This document shows, piece by piece, positions 36,001 to 45,687 of a stretch of DNA of 64,000 nucleotides. The position numbers were made by a program, and so were the translations under genes. The notes under the pieces were generated by a model. That model was not told the origin of the DNA. It did not search any database and saw nothing but the letters and a program-made list of their open reading frames with translations. The number at the start of each line of letters is the position of its first letter. Positions within the stretch are counted from its first letter, which is position 1. The DNA comes from Nansenia antarctica (lineage: Eukaryota > Chordata > Actinopteri > Argentiniformes > Microstomatidae), in contig OZ022339.1 of the NCBI GenBank assembly GCA_963989245.1, positions 65,492,969-65,556,968 of the forward strand, in the 5' to 3' direction.

Positions 36001-36774
36001 GTGCTGTGCTGTCAGTGACTGACTGACAAAGTAGACAACACAAGCAAGCTGTATATGGCATAGATACATTACCGAGAACCTTTGATAATAAGTCAACAGT
36101 TTAACAAATCGGCAGCGCTGTTTAGATAACCATTCTCCAGACAGTAACCTTGGCTATTCAACACTGCCCTGACCAAAACCATTATCTATGATGTGTTGTG
36201 ACCAAAAGATTCAGAAATGAGGATAAACATGAAACATCAATAGAGCTCTATGAGCTGTAGCGACGTGTAACGACCGGGCTGCACAAGTGCATTACGCCTT
36301 AGCGAGCTAGAAGGACGACTGACTCAGTCTTTTTAGAGTAGCTACCGTTAGCTAGCTAGCTGAGTGTAAACTAGCTGCTTACCAGGGGTGCGTTCGTAAA
36401 CTCGCTCTGAAAGCGCCGGAGCGCACACCGGGTTCAACGTCATAAAGGGATCAAGTAATTTGATTGGACAAGAGGCATTCCATCAGTGCTGATCAGATTT
36501 CCAAAGCGAATTTACGAACACAGCCCAAGCTAGCTGTCTATTTTGCTAACAAGCGCTACCGTTAGCTGACTAGGCTAGACAAGACTCCCTGCGTCTGCGA
36601 AATGAGTTTCCAAACGGCTTATTAAAAATTAAGACACGTACTCGTTTTATAGAAGTAACGTATTGCACATATTAAACAAGAAATAGCCGCATATAAATAT
36701 ATTCGTAGCTTAAAAGACTTGTTAAATCCGTGTTGTTACTTACTCTCGTCTAACAGCTGGTCCATCTCCGCCAT
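25486..36774 (-). CDS. lin9: LIN9 (MuvB/DREAM complex subunit), 15 coding exons
   Basis: Exons: 36744-36774, 35683-35715, 34769-34860, 34126-34230, 33761-33891, 32152-32277, 31620-31777, 31295-31428, 30545-30670, 30163-30267, 29985-30065, 29648-29773, 27062-27250, 25923-26020 and 25486-25591. All are GT-AG and in phase, giving 546 aa (human 542). The DIRP domain covers exons 6-7 (KLTRVEWGTIRRLMGKPRR; LRQKRQKMRLLQQRK). A Tudor-like segment follows in exon 8 (GLFTGQIDAVDTGAATYRV), then a helical C-terminus (exons 10-15). LIN9 is the scaffold of MuvB, which with p130/E2F forms the repressive DREAM complex and with B-MYB/FOXM1 activates G2/M genes in the nucleus. Exon 13 has a non-consensus donor (AAG|GTGTGT) running into a (GT)n tract, and its acceptor has been tandemly copied. 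Exon 2 is only 33 nt. Confidence 0.96.
26430..26960. repeat. Probable degenerate DNA-transposon remnant in lin9 intron 13
   Basis: The right part reads ATCGCGATGCATCATTACAT followed by CCCTAG. On the minus strand that gives CTAGGGATGTAATGATGC, a sequence type I associate with hAT ends in fish. The rest has no usable frame. Class and borders are uncertain. Confidence 0.35.
27018..27058. repeat. (TG)n tract touching the lin9 exon 13 donor
   Basis: About 32 bases of TG followed by ACACACAC, ending 3 bases from the donor at 27061/27062. On the transcribed strand intron 13 starts GTGTGTGTACACACAC. Confidence 0.9.
27230..27515 (-). repeat. 51-bp tandem repeat copying the lin9 exon 13 acceptor
   Basis: About five and a half copies of a 51-bp unit. 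Each unit contains, on the minus strand, CTCCCTCCAG followed by CTGGCCCCTGACCAGGGCATG, which is the intron-12 acceptor plus the first 21 bases of exon 13. The real acceptor is the copy nearest exon 13 (27250/27251; its exon reads CTGGCT instead of CTGGCC). An upstream copy, if used, would read LAPDQGM then TGA. Confidence 0.9.
27590..29557 (+). mobile_element. Degenerate Tc1/mariner transposon, Sleeping-Beauty-like, split by an L2 insertion
   Basis: Left part 27590-27987 and right part from about 28975 together match a Tc1 transposase gene of the salmonid/Sleeping Beauty group, with many stops and indels (for example CAGCAAAGGACCATGTGAAG and GTTGTGGGGGTGCTTTGCTC). The right end GTAAACGTCTGACTTCAACTG before TA (29558-29559) is the typical terminal repeat. 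The left terminal repeat and N-terminal third are missing. It lies in lin9 intron 12, opposite to lin9, and is inactive. Confidence 0.85.
27988..28972 (-). mobile_element. 5'-truncated L2-type LINE inserted into the Tc1 element
   Basis: Minus-strand coding for the C-terminal part of an L2 reverse transcriptase: SRLDYCYSILYGLP, then VQNSAARLLT and HWLPVKYRIQFKILL (about 28700-28970). The 3' end toward 27990 has CTATATAGGTCTAATGTATT and an ATT-rich tail. It interrupts the Tc1 transposase between GGCATCATGAGGAAGGA and GTGGATATATTGAAGCAAC, which are adjacent in intact elements, so it arrived later. Frames are broken after about 28700. Confidence 0.85.
32365..32507 (-). repeat. LINE 3'-tail fragment split by a hAT-like insertion
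   Basis: AGACTTTACTGTCATTGTAC...GACAACGAAATGCAGTTTAG matches the tail type at 1365 and 42010. The sequence appears to resume after 33672 (TAAGCTATGTACAGT), so the element at 32517 sits inside it. Confidence 0.55.
32517..33664. mobile_element. hAT-like non-autonomous element in lin9 intron 5
   Basis: Bounded by direct repeats GGATAGCAG (32508-32516 and 33664-33672; 8 bp of these fit a hAT target duplication). Ends TGTTTCCTCCAGGA and GAGGAAACACTG are inverted repeats, and the right one gives CAGTGTTTCC, a typical hAT terminus. The motif TTAGTGGCGGAG is found near the left end and again near the right end. I see no transposase frame in the 1.15 kb. Confidence 0.75.
34314..34545. repeat. Interspersed fish repeat fragment in lin9 intron 3
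   Basis: Contains GACATGATGCATTATCATGC and GGGCCCAAAGTGTGCCAAGA, which I recognise as part of a common fish interspersed repeat. I cannot assign its class with confidence. Confidence 0.45.
34952..35480 (-). repeat. SINE fragment followed by another LINE/SINE tail (lin9 intron 2)
   Basis: 34955-35000 has GCCATTTAGCTTACGCTTTT and CCAAAGCGACAGTCATC (SINE family). 35190-35480 ends in GGAACAATAAATCTGATTCT, a LINE-type tail in plus orientation. The rest of intron 2 (35481-35682) shows nothing. Confidence 0.55.
36386..36526. repeat. MITE, 'GCGTTCGTA' family copy 2 (lin9 intron 1)
   Basis: Starts GGGTGCGTTCGTAAACTCGC and ends GCGAATTTACGAACACAGCCC. It is 141 bp and nearly colinear with 5135-5274. 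It lies about 220 bases downstream of lin9 exon 1. Confidence 0.8.
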
Positions 36775-36830
36775 CTTGAATCAGCCGCGCCGCTTTTTCA
36801 AAGACCTTATTGAACAGATGCATTCTGGGA
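36762..36830 (-). promoter_or_regulatory. lin9: lin9 promoter: YY1-type site over the ATG and CHR-like hexamer
   Basis: On the minus strand the start reads CAAGATGGCGGAGATGG; AAGATGGCGG is the YY1 consensus and contains the start codon (36774). A TTTGAA hexamer (36797-36802), identical to the CHR core bound by MuvB, lies 23-28 bases upstream, beside GC-rich GCGGCGCGGC. There is no TATA box. The hexamer is short enough to be chance. Confidence 0.45.
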
Positions 36831-37429
36831 CAAAGAGTGTCTGGAGGGCAATTTGAGAGATGATAGTTTGACATGCAACTAATAAACAAGGACGTAATTG
36901 TTCCCGTGTAAGAAGACAATTATTGCAAGTATAATGATGATTAAAGTGAGTTGCTATAAAATAAATGCATTTTCTAAGCCAGACTGTTATGGCAAAGAAC
37001 TCCTCACTGACATAACCTTTTATTTCAGCAGACCTTTATGTCCTCTCTGAAGGGAAATGGAAAGAGATCCCTGATGTATAATTAATCATGTCTGACCACA
37101 CAGAAGCTCATCAACAGGTAGAGGTCAACACCCCTTGCCACAAGGGGCTCAGAGGATGGCCAATGATAGATCTACAGTAATTGGGACAACTGGGGATATT
37201 ACGCCTAATTAGATCCCAATATCAATTCCCCACACAGGTAACATAGGTTATTATTATTATTGTTATTATAATTATTATCAAGTAAGTAATGAGCAGAATT
37301 CCATTTGATGGGTTATCAATTTGCTGGGGGCCTCAGACTACACAAGACCTCAAAGGTTATTGGATGGAAGGCAGATTTGGAACGTAGACAGAAGACCTAA
37401 AATTAATAAATATAATATGCAAGAAGGGA

Positions 37430-38391
37430 AGATAAACAAAAGGAAAGGCTTTATTCTCATTGTAGGAAAAATGAAAGAATAACCTCTGATGAAGAAGACA
37501 TACCATCTCAACACTCAAAATCCAACATTTATTTTTACAGAGTAAGAAGCCTAAATACTGTATTATTCTCAAAAACTATTAGTTGAGAGACAAAAAACAA
37601 AACTGGTATTATACAGGTCAAACTTAGCATTTGACTCCTTACAAACAGTCTACGAAGAAGTCATCTTAACAGTTCTATTTACTAGAGTTCTAGTAAAATG
37701 TCAGCCACGATTCGAGTAAATATAATGTCCACAGGGTGTGCCAATTTATCAACCAATACCTCGTTGATGGCTACCTTTTTGTCTGGAACCGATATAACTG
37801 GACTGGTCCAAAAAGATGAGAAAAGGCTGTTGAAACCCTTAATTGACCATGAAGGCCAGATTGCACGTTTTCAACAGTAATACAAAAATAAAAGAACATT
37901 GCCGTGTGGAATACTACCTAGAACTACAGTTCACAAGTTAAGAAAAGAAAATCCTAACATTTTACAGACCAATAATTTCCCAGTGTGTTGTTTATCGCTC
38001 TCATTTTGTCCGATGGCAATCTCTCTTCCCAGGTGTCTCAAAATCAGCCCTTCTGATCGGTGGACCCTGAAATCCACTGTCCTTAAAAAGTAAAAGTCTG
38101 AAACAGGTACTGAGAAGGTGCATAACCACAATGTAAAATACATCAATCCTATTGAGGGCTATCAGCTATTGCAATAAGCCAGGTAAACAGTAGGCTAGGC
38201 GGATACTACCCAAAGAAACGGTAAAGTGGTGTTAGGCTTGAAAACGTCTACATTCCGGGGCCAAGCCTTCAAGATGTCCTCTGTGGTGGGGTGTGGGCTT
38301 GAGGCTGCGGAGGGGAGATGGTGACTGGGAGTGACGTCTGGATTCTTCTGGAAGACAGGGGACGGGACGGGGGAGTCTGCGCCCCCCCCCT
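37430..38391 (-). other. parp1: parp1 3' UTR (inferred) and parp1-lin9 spacer edge
   Basis: After the parp1 stop (38392) minus-strand AATAAA signals occur at 37528-37533 and 37450-37455, giving a 3' UTR of about 0.85-0.95 kb. The remaining 37.43-36.83 kb to the lin9 start shows no feature beyond an ATT-rich patch at 37250-37280. parp1 and lin9 are therefore head-to-tail with about 0.65 kb between them. Confidence 0.55.
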
Positions 38392-41300
38392 TCACCACAG
38401 GGACGTCTGGTAGTTGAACTTGATCTTCAGCAGGTACTTCAGGTTGACCTGGGCCACGTCGTACACAATGTATCTGGGAGGAGGAACGGTTAAGGAAAAC
38501 GTGTGGAGTACAGAGCAGAGACGGTGGGTTTGGGAAAATATTTGTTCAAGGGTAGGTTTCAAGAGCAAACAGACAAAATGCTGAATTGACTAGTTACAGT
38601 GTTATTTAGACGTTGGTATAGCCGTCACCACCGTTCACCATTTGTTTGATTTCTTACCAACATCGACATGAAAAACAACAACAACAACATTTGGACCAGC
38701 ACAGGCCAACACATCTGATTTGTAAAAGGGGCCCAAGCCCTCAGGTGAAGCAGAGGATACTCGTTGTACAGCAGACTTGTGTCGTCAATGTTGGTGTTGA
38801 CTCCTTTCCCCACAGGCACCTGCACCCCATCTAAAGTGACGGTGGCACTCGGGTCTGGGGCGTTCCTACCCACACCTGACAAGAAGAACGACAGAACAAA
38901 ATGATGAAGGCCTATGTATGTATTTGTGTACTGTTTCCAGGTATATCGATAGGGAGCTAAAAACATCATTAAAATATGAGGTCTAATCATGATGACATCA
39001 TCCAAGATCAAACCTTTACCTTTCACGCTGTGTTTACCCTTGGGTAATTTGGTGATGTGCGATGCCTTCTTCAGTTCATGCCTGTGTGAATAAACCAAAA
39101 ACACAAAACATAAATAAACCAAACATCATCCAGTTCTATTTCGTTAAGCAGCTGGGCTGAGGAATGTGGAACAATTGACATCATATTAAGAAACCAGCCT
39201 GTCACTCACATGTTGCCGAGGGCGACCTCTCCCAGCAGAAGGAGACCAGTGGGGTCAGACTGGGAGGTGTGGCAGTAGTTGGCGCTCTTGGACACCATGT
39301 CGGCAAAGTATACACCTTTTCCAAACATGTAACCCGTCTAGGATGAATCAAGACGAGTACAGTAAGTAAAACAACATTACAATAAAGCTGAATGTAACCA
39401 ACTGTTGCATCGATTCAATGATAGAATTGTTAACAATATGAATCAAGAAATGCGTAAACCTAAAAAGGCAGCCCTTATAAGACCTGCCACCATGCATCCA
39501 AGCAGTAGATGGCGCTGTAGCACGAGCTGAAACACTCACCACCGGGGCCTCTGGCGGGGCGATGCGCAAACCCTGAGACAGAATGCCAGCGTAGTTGGTT
39601 GCGCGGGAGCCGTGCCACAAGAGCTGACGATTGGGCAGTTCCTGGAAGGGGCGGAACCTCTGGTATTCTCCCTCTCTAACAATCTTGAAGATCTGCGAGG
39701 GGGAAGAAGATACCACAGAGGAAGAAAAGAAAGAAATAACTCCTTACTATTAGAACCAACAAGGAAGAATGAATTTAAGTAATGACGAAAAGCAGAGCCA
39801 AAATGTAATTTCTTCTTCTCTGTCAATGAAAAGTAACTTACAGTTCCAACAGAGACAGTTTGAAAACGACCCTACAAACTTGGAACTGCACACGCAGACA
39901 GAATAGCTCATCCTTAGACATCCAACTGAATCAGTATCAGGCCAGTAGACCTGAGGAACATCTTACCTCCTCAACTTCCAGTGTGTAGGTGTTGTGCGTA
40001 GCAGCGTGTGTGTTCTTGACATACTGCAGAATGATCTCTGCCTCCTTTGTACTCTTGTCAACAACCTGCAAGATAATAATAATATTAATAATAATAATAA
40101 TGTATACTTTATAGTGTGTAGTGTACCCGAGTACACAACACCTGAACTCACTGAACCTTCAAACCAACTAGAATACAATTTTAGTAACCATAATACAACT
40201 AAAAGTGTAATAAACATCTAAGACATCAGCCTTGAAGCGTCTATCCCTACAATTAGGGAAGATACATGTACTGTATATTCAGGAGCTTTTGGAGTAGTAC
40301 AAAAGGTGGTTTGGTGGTACACAACTAAAGTCAATAACTATGAGCTATGCTCTATGATCAAGCCTACATATATGGTTGTTTAGAACAACACTAGGTGTAA
40401 CATAGTTAACGTTATGTTGAACAAAGTGAACAGTGTGGGTAACAAAGCTAACAGTGTGTGTAACAAAGCTAACAGTGTGTTTAACGTTACACAGGACCCT
40501 TACCTCGATCTTGGTCTTGAGCTTCTCATAGTTGATGTCGATGGGGTCCTTCTTGTTGTCCTCGGCCCCTCCTCTGAGCAGACTGTAGGCCACCTCGATG
40601 TCCAGCAGGTTATCCAGCATCTGGACCTTTGCCTACTCGGTATATAAAGGGTTGAACAAATATGAAATATATGAATTGAAGATGTGCTTTCCGCATTGAT
40701 ATCTTCAACCGCTGTTAGCTTAGCGAGTTTGGAGATAAGCAAGCTGGAGAGAATATGTATTATATAATATATGCCATTTAGCTGATGCTTTTATCCAAAG
40801 TGACTTCCATTGCAGTGATACATTTTAGTATATATGGTCACAGCGGGGAATCAGACCCACAACCTAAGCGCTGTTAGCGCCATAGCTCTACCAGCTGAGT
40901 CACAGAGGACTGTGAAAAGAACAAAGTCCTACCTGAATGTAGTCCAGATTGCTGAGCAGCGGTGGTTTCTTCATCCCAAAGTCGTGAGGTATGAGGGTGT
41001 AGAAGCGGTTGGAAAGATCCAGAATTTGGGACTCTGAGGAACTGTCTGACACAGCCTAAAGGGAGAAAAGAAACAACAATACCTTACATTAATTAAAGGG
41101 GTAGTGGTGACCTAGCGGATAGAGTTGAACTGGTGATCGGAAGGTTGTGAGTTCAAATCCCCCCTGAAACAAGGCCACTAGTGTGCCCTTGAGTAAAGCA
41201 CATAACCCTCAGTTACTGCAGGGGGAATGTCCCTGTAATTCGTAATCCACTTTGGATTAAAAGCGTCTGCTAAATGTCAAATTCTTAAATTCTTAACACA

Positions 41301-44300
41301 ATCCCACTGTCCAGTTTTCCCATACATAGAGGAGACTGTGGCGGGCTGCCATTCTGTCTGATTTTTTCAGTCTGATTTTTTCAGTCTGAGTTGTCCCGCC
41401 ATAGTCTCATATTGAAAAAAGTATTTATAGCGCTGCTTTTTGGGGGGGGTTTAAGTATGCTTCAGCACTGCTCGCGCTGTTGTGGAAAGTGTTCCAGTAG
41501 TGTTCCCTTCCCCCGCCCCCGCCAATGTCTCACAAAATACTGTGGGGAAACACTACTGAAACAAATGTTCTTCAATACAGAGCAATCAGACCACAACACC
41601 TGACGGCTCTGAAGTCGAATCTAGGCGGTCGTAGAAGGATGAAGAACTTTTAATAGAAAAGAAAAGAAGGCTTTAAGGTTACTCGGTAGAAGGTAGAAAA
41701 GGAACACAAAGGAGTGGACTGCAGTTCCACTGACTGGACACCGGGGGGTGCTGTGTATCACTGACCTTCTGCACTTCGCTGAGGAGGGCGTAGGCGCTCT
41801 GGATCTGCCTCTTACTCAACTTCCCCAGGGGCATCTTCTGCAGGTCGATCTGAGAGGGGACACGGGGAGGGTGGACACGGGGAGGGTGGACACAGGGAGG
41901 GTGGACATGGTGGTCAACAAGAAGACATAAACAAATTGCAGGAATATCTTCTGGCATATCAATTTCAAGGACATTTTTCTTGTCATCCGTGCACACAAAG
42001 CATGTAGAATGGATGGAATGGAATGGACTTTATTTGTCATTGCTACAGTACAGGTACCAAACAACGAAATTCAGGAGGGGTGGCTCCCCTGGTGTTAGGA
42101 AAGGAAGAAAAAAAAACACATTTTAGAAAAAGCATAAAAGCATAAAATCACAAGAAGGTAAGGAGCTGGTTTACATCAATAAAGGCTATGTACACAATCC
42201 ACTGCACTATACTGCACAGACAGTCAACTAGGGTTGTCATATTGCACAAAAGTATTTCTTCACGTTACTTTAAAGTGTCACAGTTTGCAGGCTTGAAAAT
42301 GTACATGTTTGTGCCTCAGAACTAGCTGCCATACGGACAGTGCGGCATGCGAGTGCGGTGACCCAGAGCAGACCGCCGACCACATAATCACCATCTGCCC
42401 CTTATATAGACCACCCTCAGAAGCCAGCCTCTTCGACCTAGAACCAGAGATGCGGGCATGGCTACGCGACACCGAGTTGGACCTCTGACGTTACACGAAA
42501 GAAGAAGCTGCCATACAATCCGTCCGGACTGTCCTGGGCCCAGAACTTAGGCCTTTTCTGTGTTCAGGGCCTTGACGGCCCTGTGGTAGAAGCAGTTCTT
42601 CAGTCTGTTTGTCTTAGCGGCCGGGGTCCTGTACCTCCTGTTCGAGGGCAGCCTGACAAAGTGTACGTGCCCAGGGTGGGTCGGGTCCCTGGAGATCTTG
42701 GAGGCCCTCCTGAGACAGCGTGTGTTGTACAGCTCCTCCAGAGAGGGGAGGGGGGCGCCGGTGATCTTCTGTGCTGTTCTCACGACTCTCTGTAGCGCGT
42801 TTCTCTCCGCTGTTGTGCAGCTGTGGAACCAGTTGCAGATGCCGTAGGTGAGGATGCTCTCCACTGCGCCGTGGTAGAAGGCCACCAGTATCTCCTGCTT
42901 GTTGTGTTCTTTCCTGAGGCATCTCAGGGTGTATAGCCGCTGTTGTGCCCTCTTGATGGTGCCTTTTGTGTTGTCCTTCCAGGCCAGGTCATCCCGCATG
43001 TGATGTCCCAGGAATCGGAGGGTTGAGACTCTCTCCACGCTCTCTCCGTCGATGAGCAGGGGCTGGATCTCAGACTTTTTCCTCCTGAAGTCTACGATGA
43101 ATTCCTGGGTCTTTGACTTGTTTAGCAGCAGGTTGTTAACCTTGCACAGCTTGCTCAGTTGCTCTACCTCATCCCTGTACGCCGCCTCGTCCCCCCCCGA
43201 GATACATCCCACCACGGTGGTGTCGTCTGCAAACTTTACGATGTAGTTGCTGGGGTGGACGGGGGTGAAGTCGTGGGTGTAGAGGTTGTAGAGGATGGGG
43301 CTTAGCACGCAGCCCTGGGGGGACCCAGTGCTGAGGCTGAGGGCTGTGGAGGTGTGGGGGCCCACCCGCACCCTCTGGGGGCGGTCGGTCAGGAAGTCCT
43401 TGATCCACGCACATATAGAGTGTGGTAGACCCAGGTCTAGTAGTTTGGTCACTAGCCTGTCTGGAAGGATGGTGTTGAAGGCGGAGCTGAAGTCCACGAA
43501 GAGCAGTCTCGCGTAGCTGTTTCCCCTCTCCAGGTGGGATAGAGTGGCGTGGAGAGTCGTCGCGATGGCGTCCTCTGTGGACCTGTGGGCTCTGTAGGCG
43601 AACTGGTATGGATCCAGGTTGGGCGGGAGGCGTGTGAGTATGTGGGCCCGGACTAGTTTCTCGAAGCACTTCATGATGATTGGTGTGAGTGCCACCGGGC
43701 GGTAGTCGTTTAGGCAGCTCACCGTGCTTTTCTTCGGGACTGGGATGATAGTTGAGGTTTTCAGGCAGGGTGGGACGGTGGCCTGGGACAGGGACTGGTT
43801 AAAGATGTTGGTGAAAACCCCTGGCCAGCTGGTCGGCGCAGTCTCTCAGCACCCGTCCCAGGACGCCATCCGGCCCCGAGGCTTTCCTGGGGTCCACCGC
43901 CTTCAGTACGCGTCTCACCTCATGCTCTGTGAGGGTGAGGCTGCTGAGAGCTGGAGAGAGTGGTGTTTGTGTTGTGGTTACCTCCGTTCGCCCCTCGTCG
44001 AACCGGGCGTAGAAGGTGTTCAGCTTTCCCGCCAGCAGGGGGTCGTCCTCTGCGGCTGTGAGCCTGTTGGCTCTGAAGTTTGTCATCTGCTGAACCCCCT
44101 GCCACATCCGCCTGGAGTCGTTGCTCAGGAGGCATTCCTCAATCTTCTCTCTGTGCTTCTCTCTGTGCCTTGGCCGCTTTGATGCCGCGCTTTAGGTTGG
44201 CCCTGGTGGAGCTGTACAGCGGTGTGCGCTTCCCTGCGAAGAAGGTGTTGTCCCTCTCATTTATCAGTTTTTGGACCTTCCCAGTCATCCATGGCTTCGT

Positions 44301-45562
44301 GTTGGGGTAGACCCGGACCCGTTTGTCCACGGTGACTGAGTTGGTGCAGTTCACTATGTGGTTCAGAACCGACGACGTGTACTGTTCCAGGTCCTCATGC
44401 TCATATTCCTGCCATAGGGTGTCATTTAGGCAGATCTGCAGTGGAGCGGACCCTTCTGGCCAGGTTCTGACAGTCTTAGTGGTGATGGGAGCACTTTTCC
44501 CCATTGTAGTGTATGCAGGAATCAGGAGGATTGACACATGGTCAGACATGCCTAGATGAGCTAGCGGACTAGCCTTGTAAGCACGTTTGATGTTGGTGTA
44601 TACCTTATCCAGTGTTTTTTCTCCTCTCGTTGCACATTTTACATGCTGATAGAACTTGGGTAGTACTGCCTTCAGGTCGACATGATTAAAGTCCCCCGCT
44701 ATGATGTGAATAGCCTGTGGATCAGTGCTTTGTTGGCTACTAATGACTTCATATAGTCGCGCCAATGCTACTTTGCTGTCTGCGCTAGGCGCTATATATA
44801 CACACATGTAATTAGCACCGCGTTAAACTCCCTAGGGAGGTATGTGGGTCGGCATTTAACAGTCAAGTATTCCAGGTCTGGGGAGCAGTGGCTACTTACA
44901 GTTTTCGTGTTTAAGCACCAGCTATCCTTCGTCGATATTATGATCCCACCTCCTCTTGACTTCCCGCTAAGCTCCGTTCGGTCAGCGCGATGTAGCGTGC
45001 GCCCCTCTAAGCTAACAGTAGCGTCCACAATGTTGTCATTTAGCCAGGTTTCGGTCAGAATAATCACACAGCTATCCCCAACGATGTTGTTTTTGGCCAC
45101 CTGTAGTCTCAGTTCATCCATCTTGTTCGTCAGGGATCTGACGTTAGAGAGGAAAATGCTTGGCAAAGCTGGTTTGTTTGGGCTTCTCCTCAGCCTTGCT
45201 AGCAGGCCTCCCCGGCGGCCTCGCCTTTTCTTACGGTCTCGCCGCCGGCGTTTCCGCCTCAGGGAGGGGACTGTGAACCAGTGCTCTCCCGGTAGCCTGG
45301 CGATGTCCTTGTCAATTCTGAATTGCTCCAGGAAATCCGCCGTTACTATCTTGTCGTTTTGCGTGCCGACTTCTAATAAGTCGAGCCTGCTGTAGGTACT
45401 ATATACATAACTGTTCCCTATAAGTACTAAAAAAAAAGTGAACATACAAATGTTCTTAAAAACACAATGAAACACCAGTGTGGTAGCCCCCCGAGCTGCG
45501 GCGACTAAGCGCGCGGCCATCTTGGAACGAAGAGTAGGACTGCATGCGCACGTACATGTACA

Positions 45563-45604
<42 letters not shown>

Positions 45605-45625
45605 CACACACACACACGCACACAC

Positions 45626-45687
<62 letters not shown>

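Noticed and set aside
40820..40915. Possible tRNA gene
   Set aside because: A- and B-box-like sequences exist, but the body is that of a degenerate SINE with the family's CATTTAGC tail, and no proper acceptor stem is visible. The same holds for 54432, 41098 and 63724.
42547..43722. A 391-codon reverse-transcriptase frame as an active gene
   Set aside because: Frameshifts upstream separate it from its endonuclease and start. It is part of a dead LINE.
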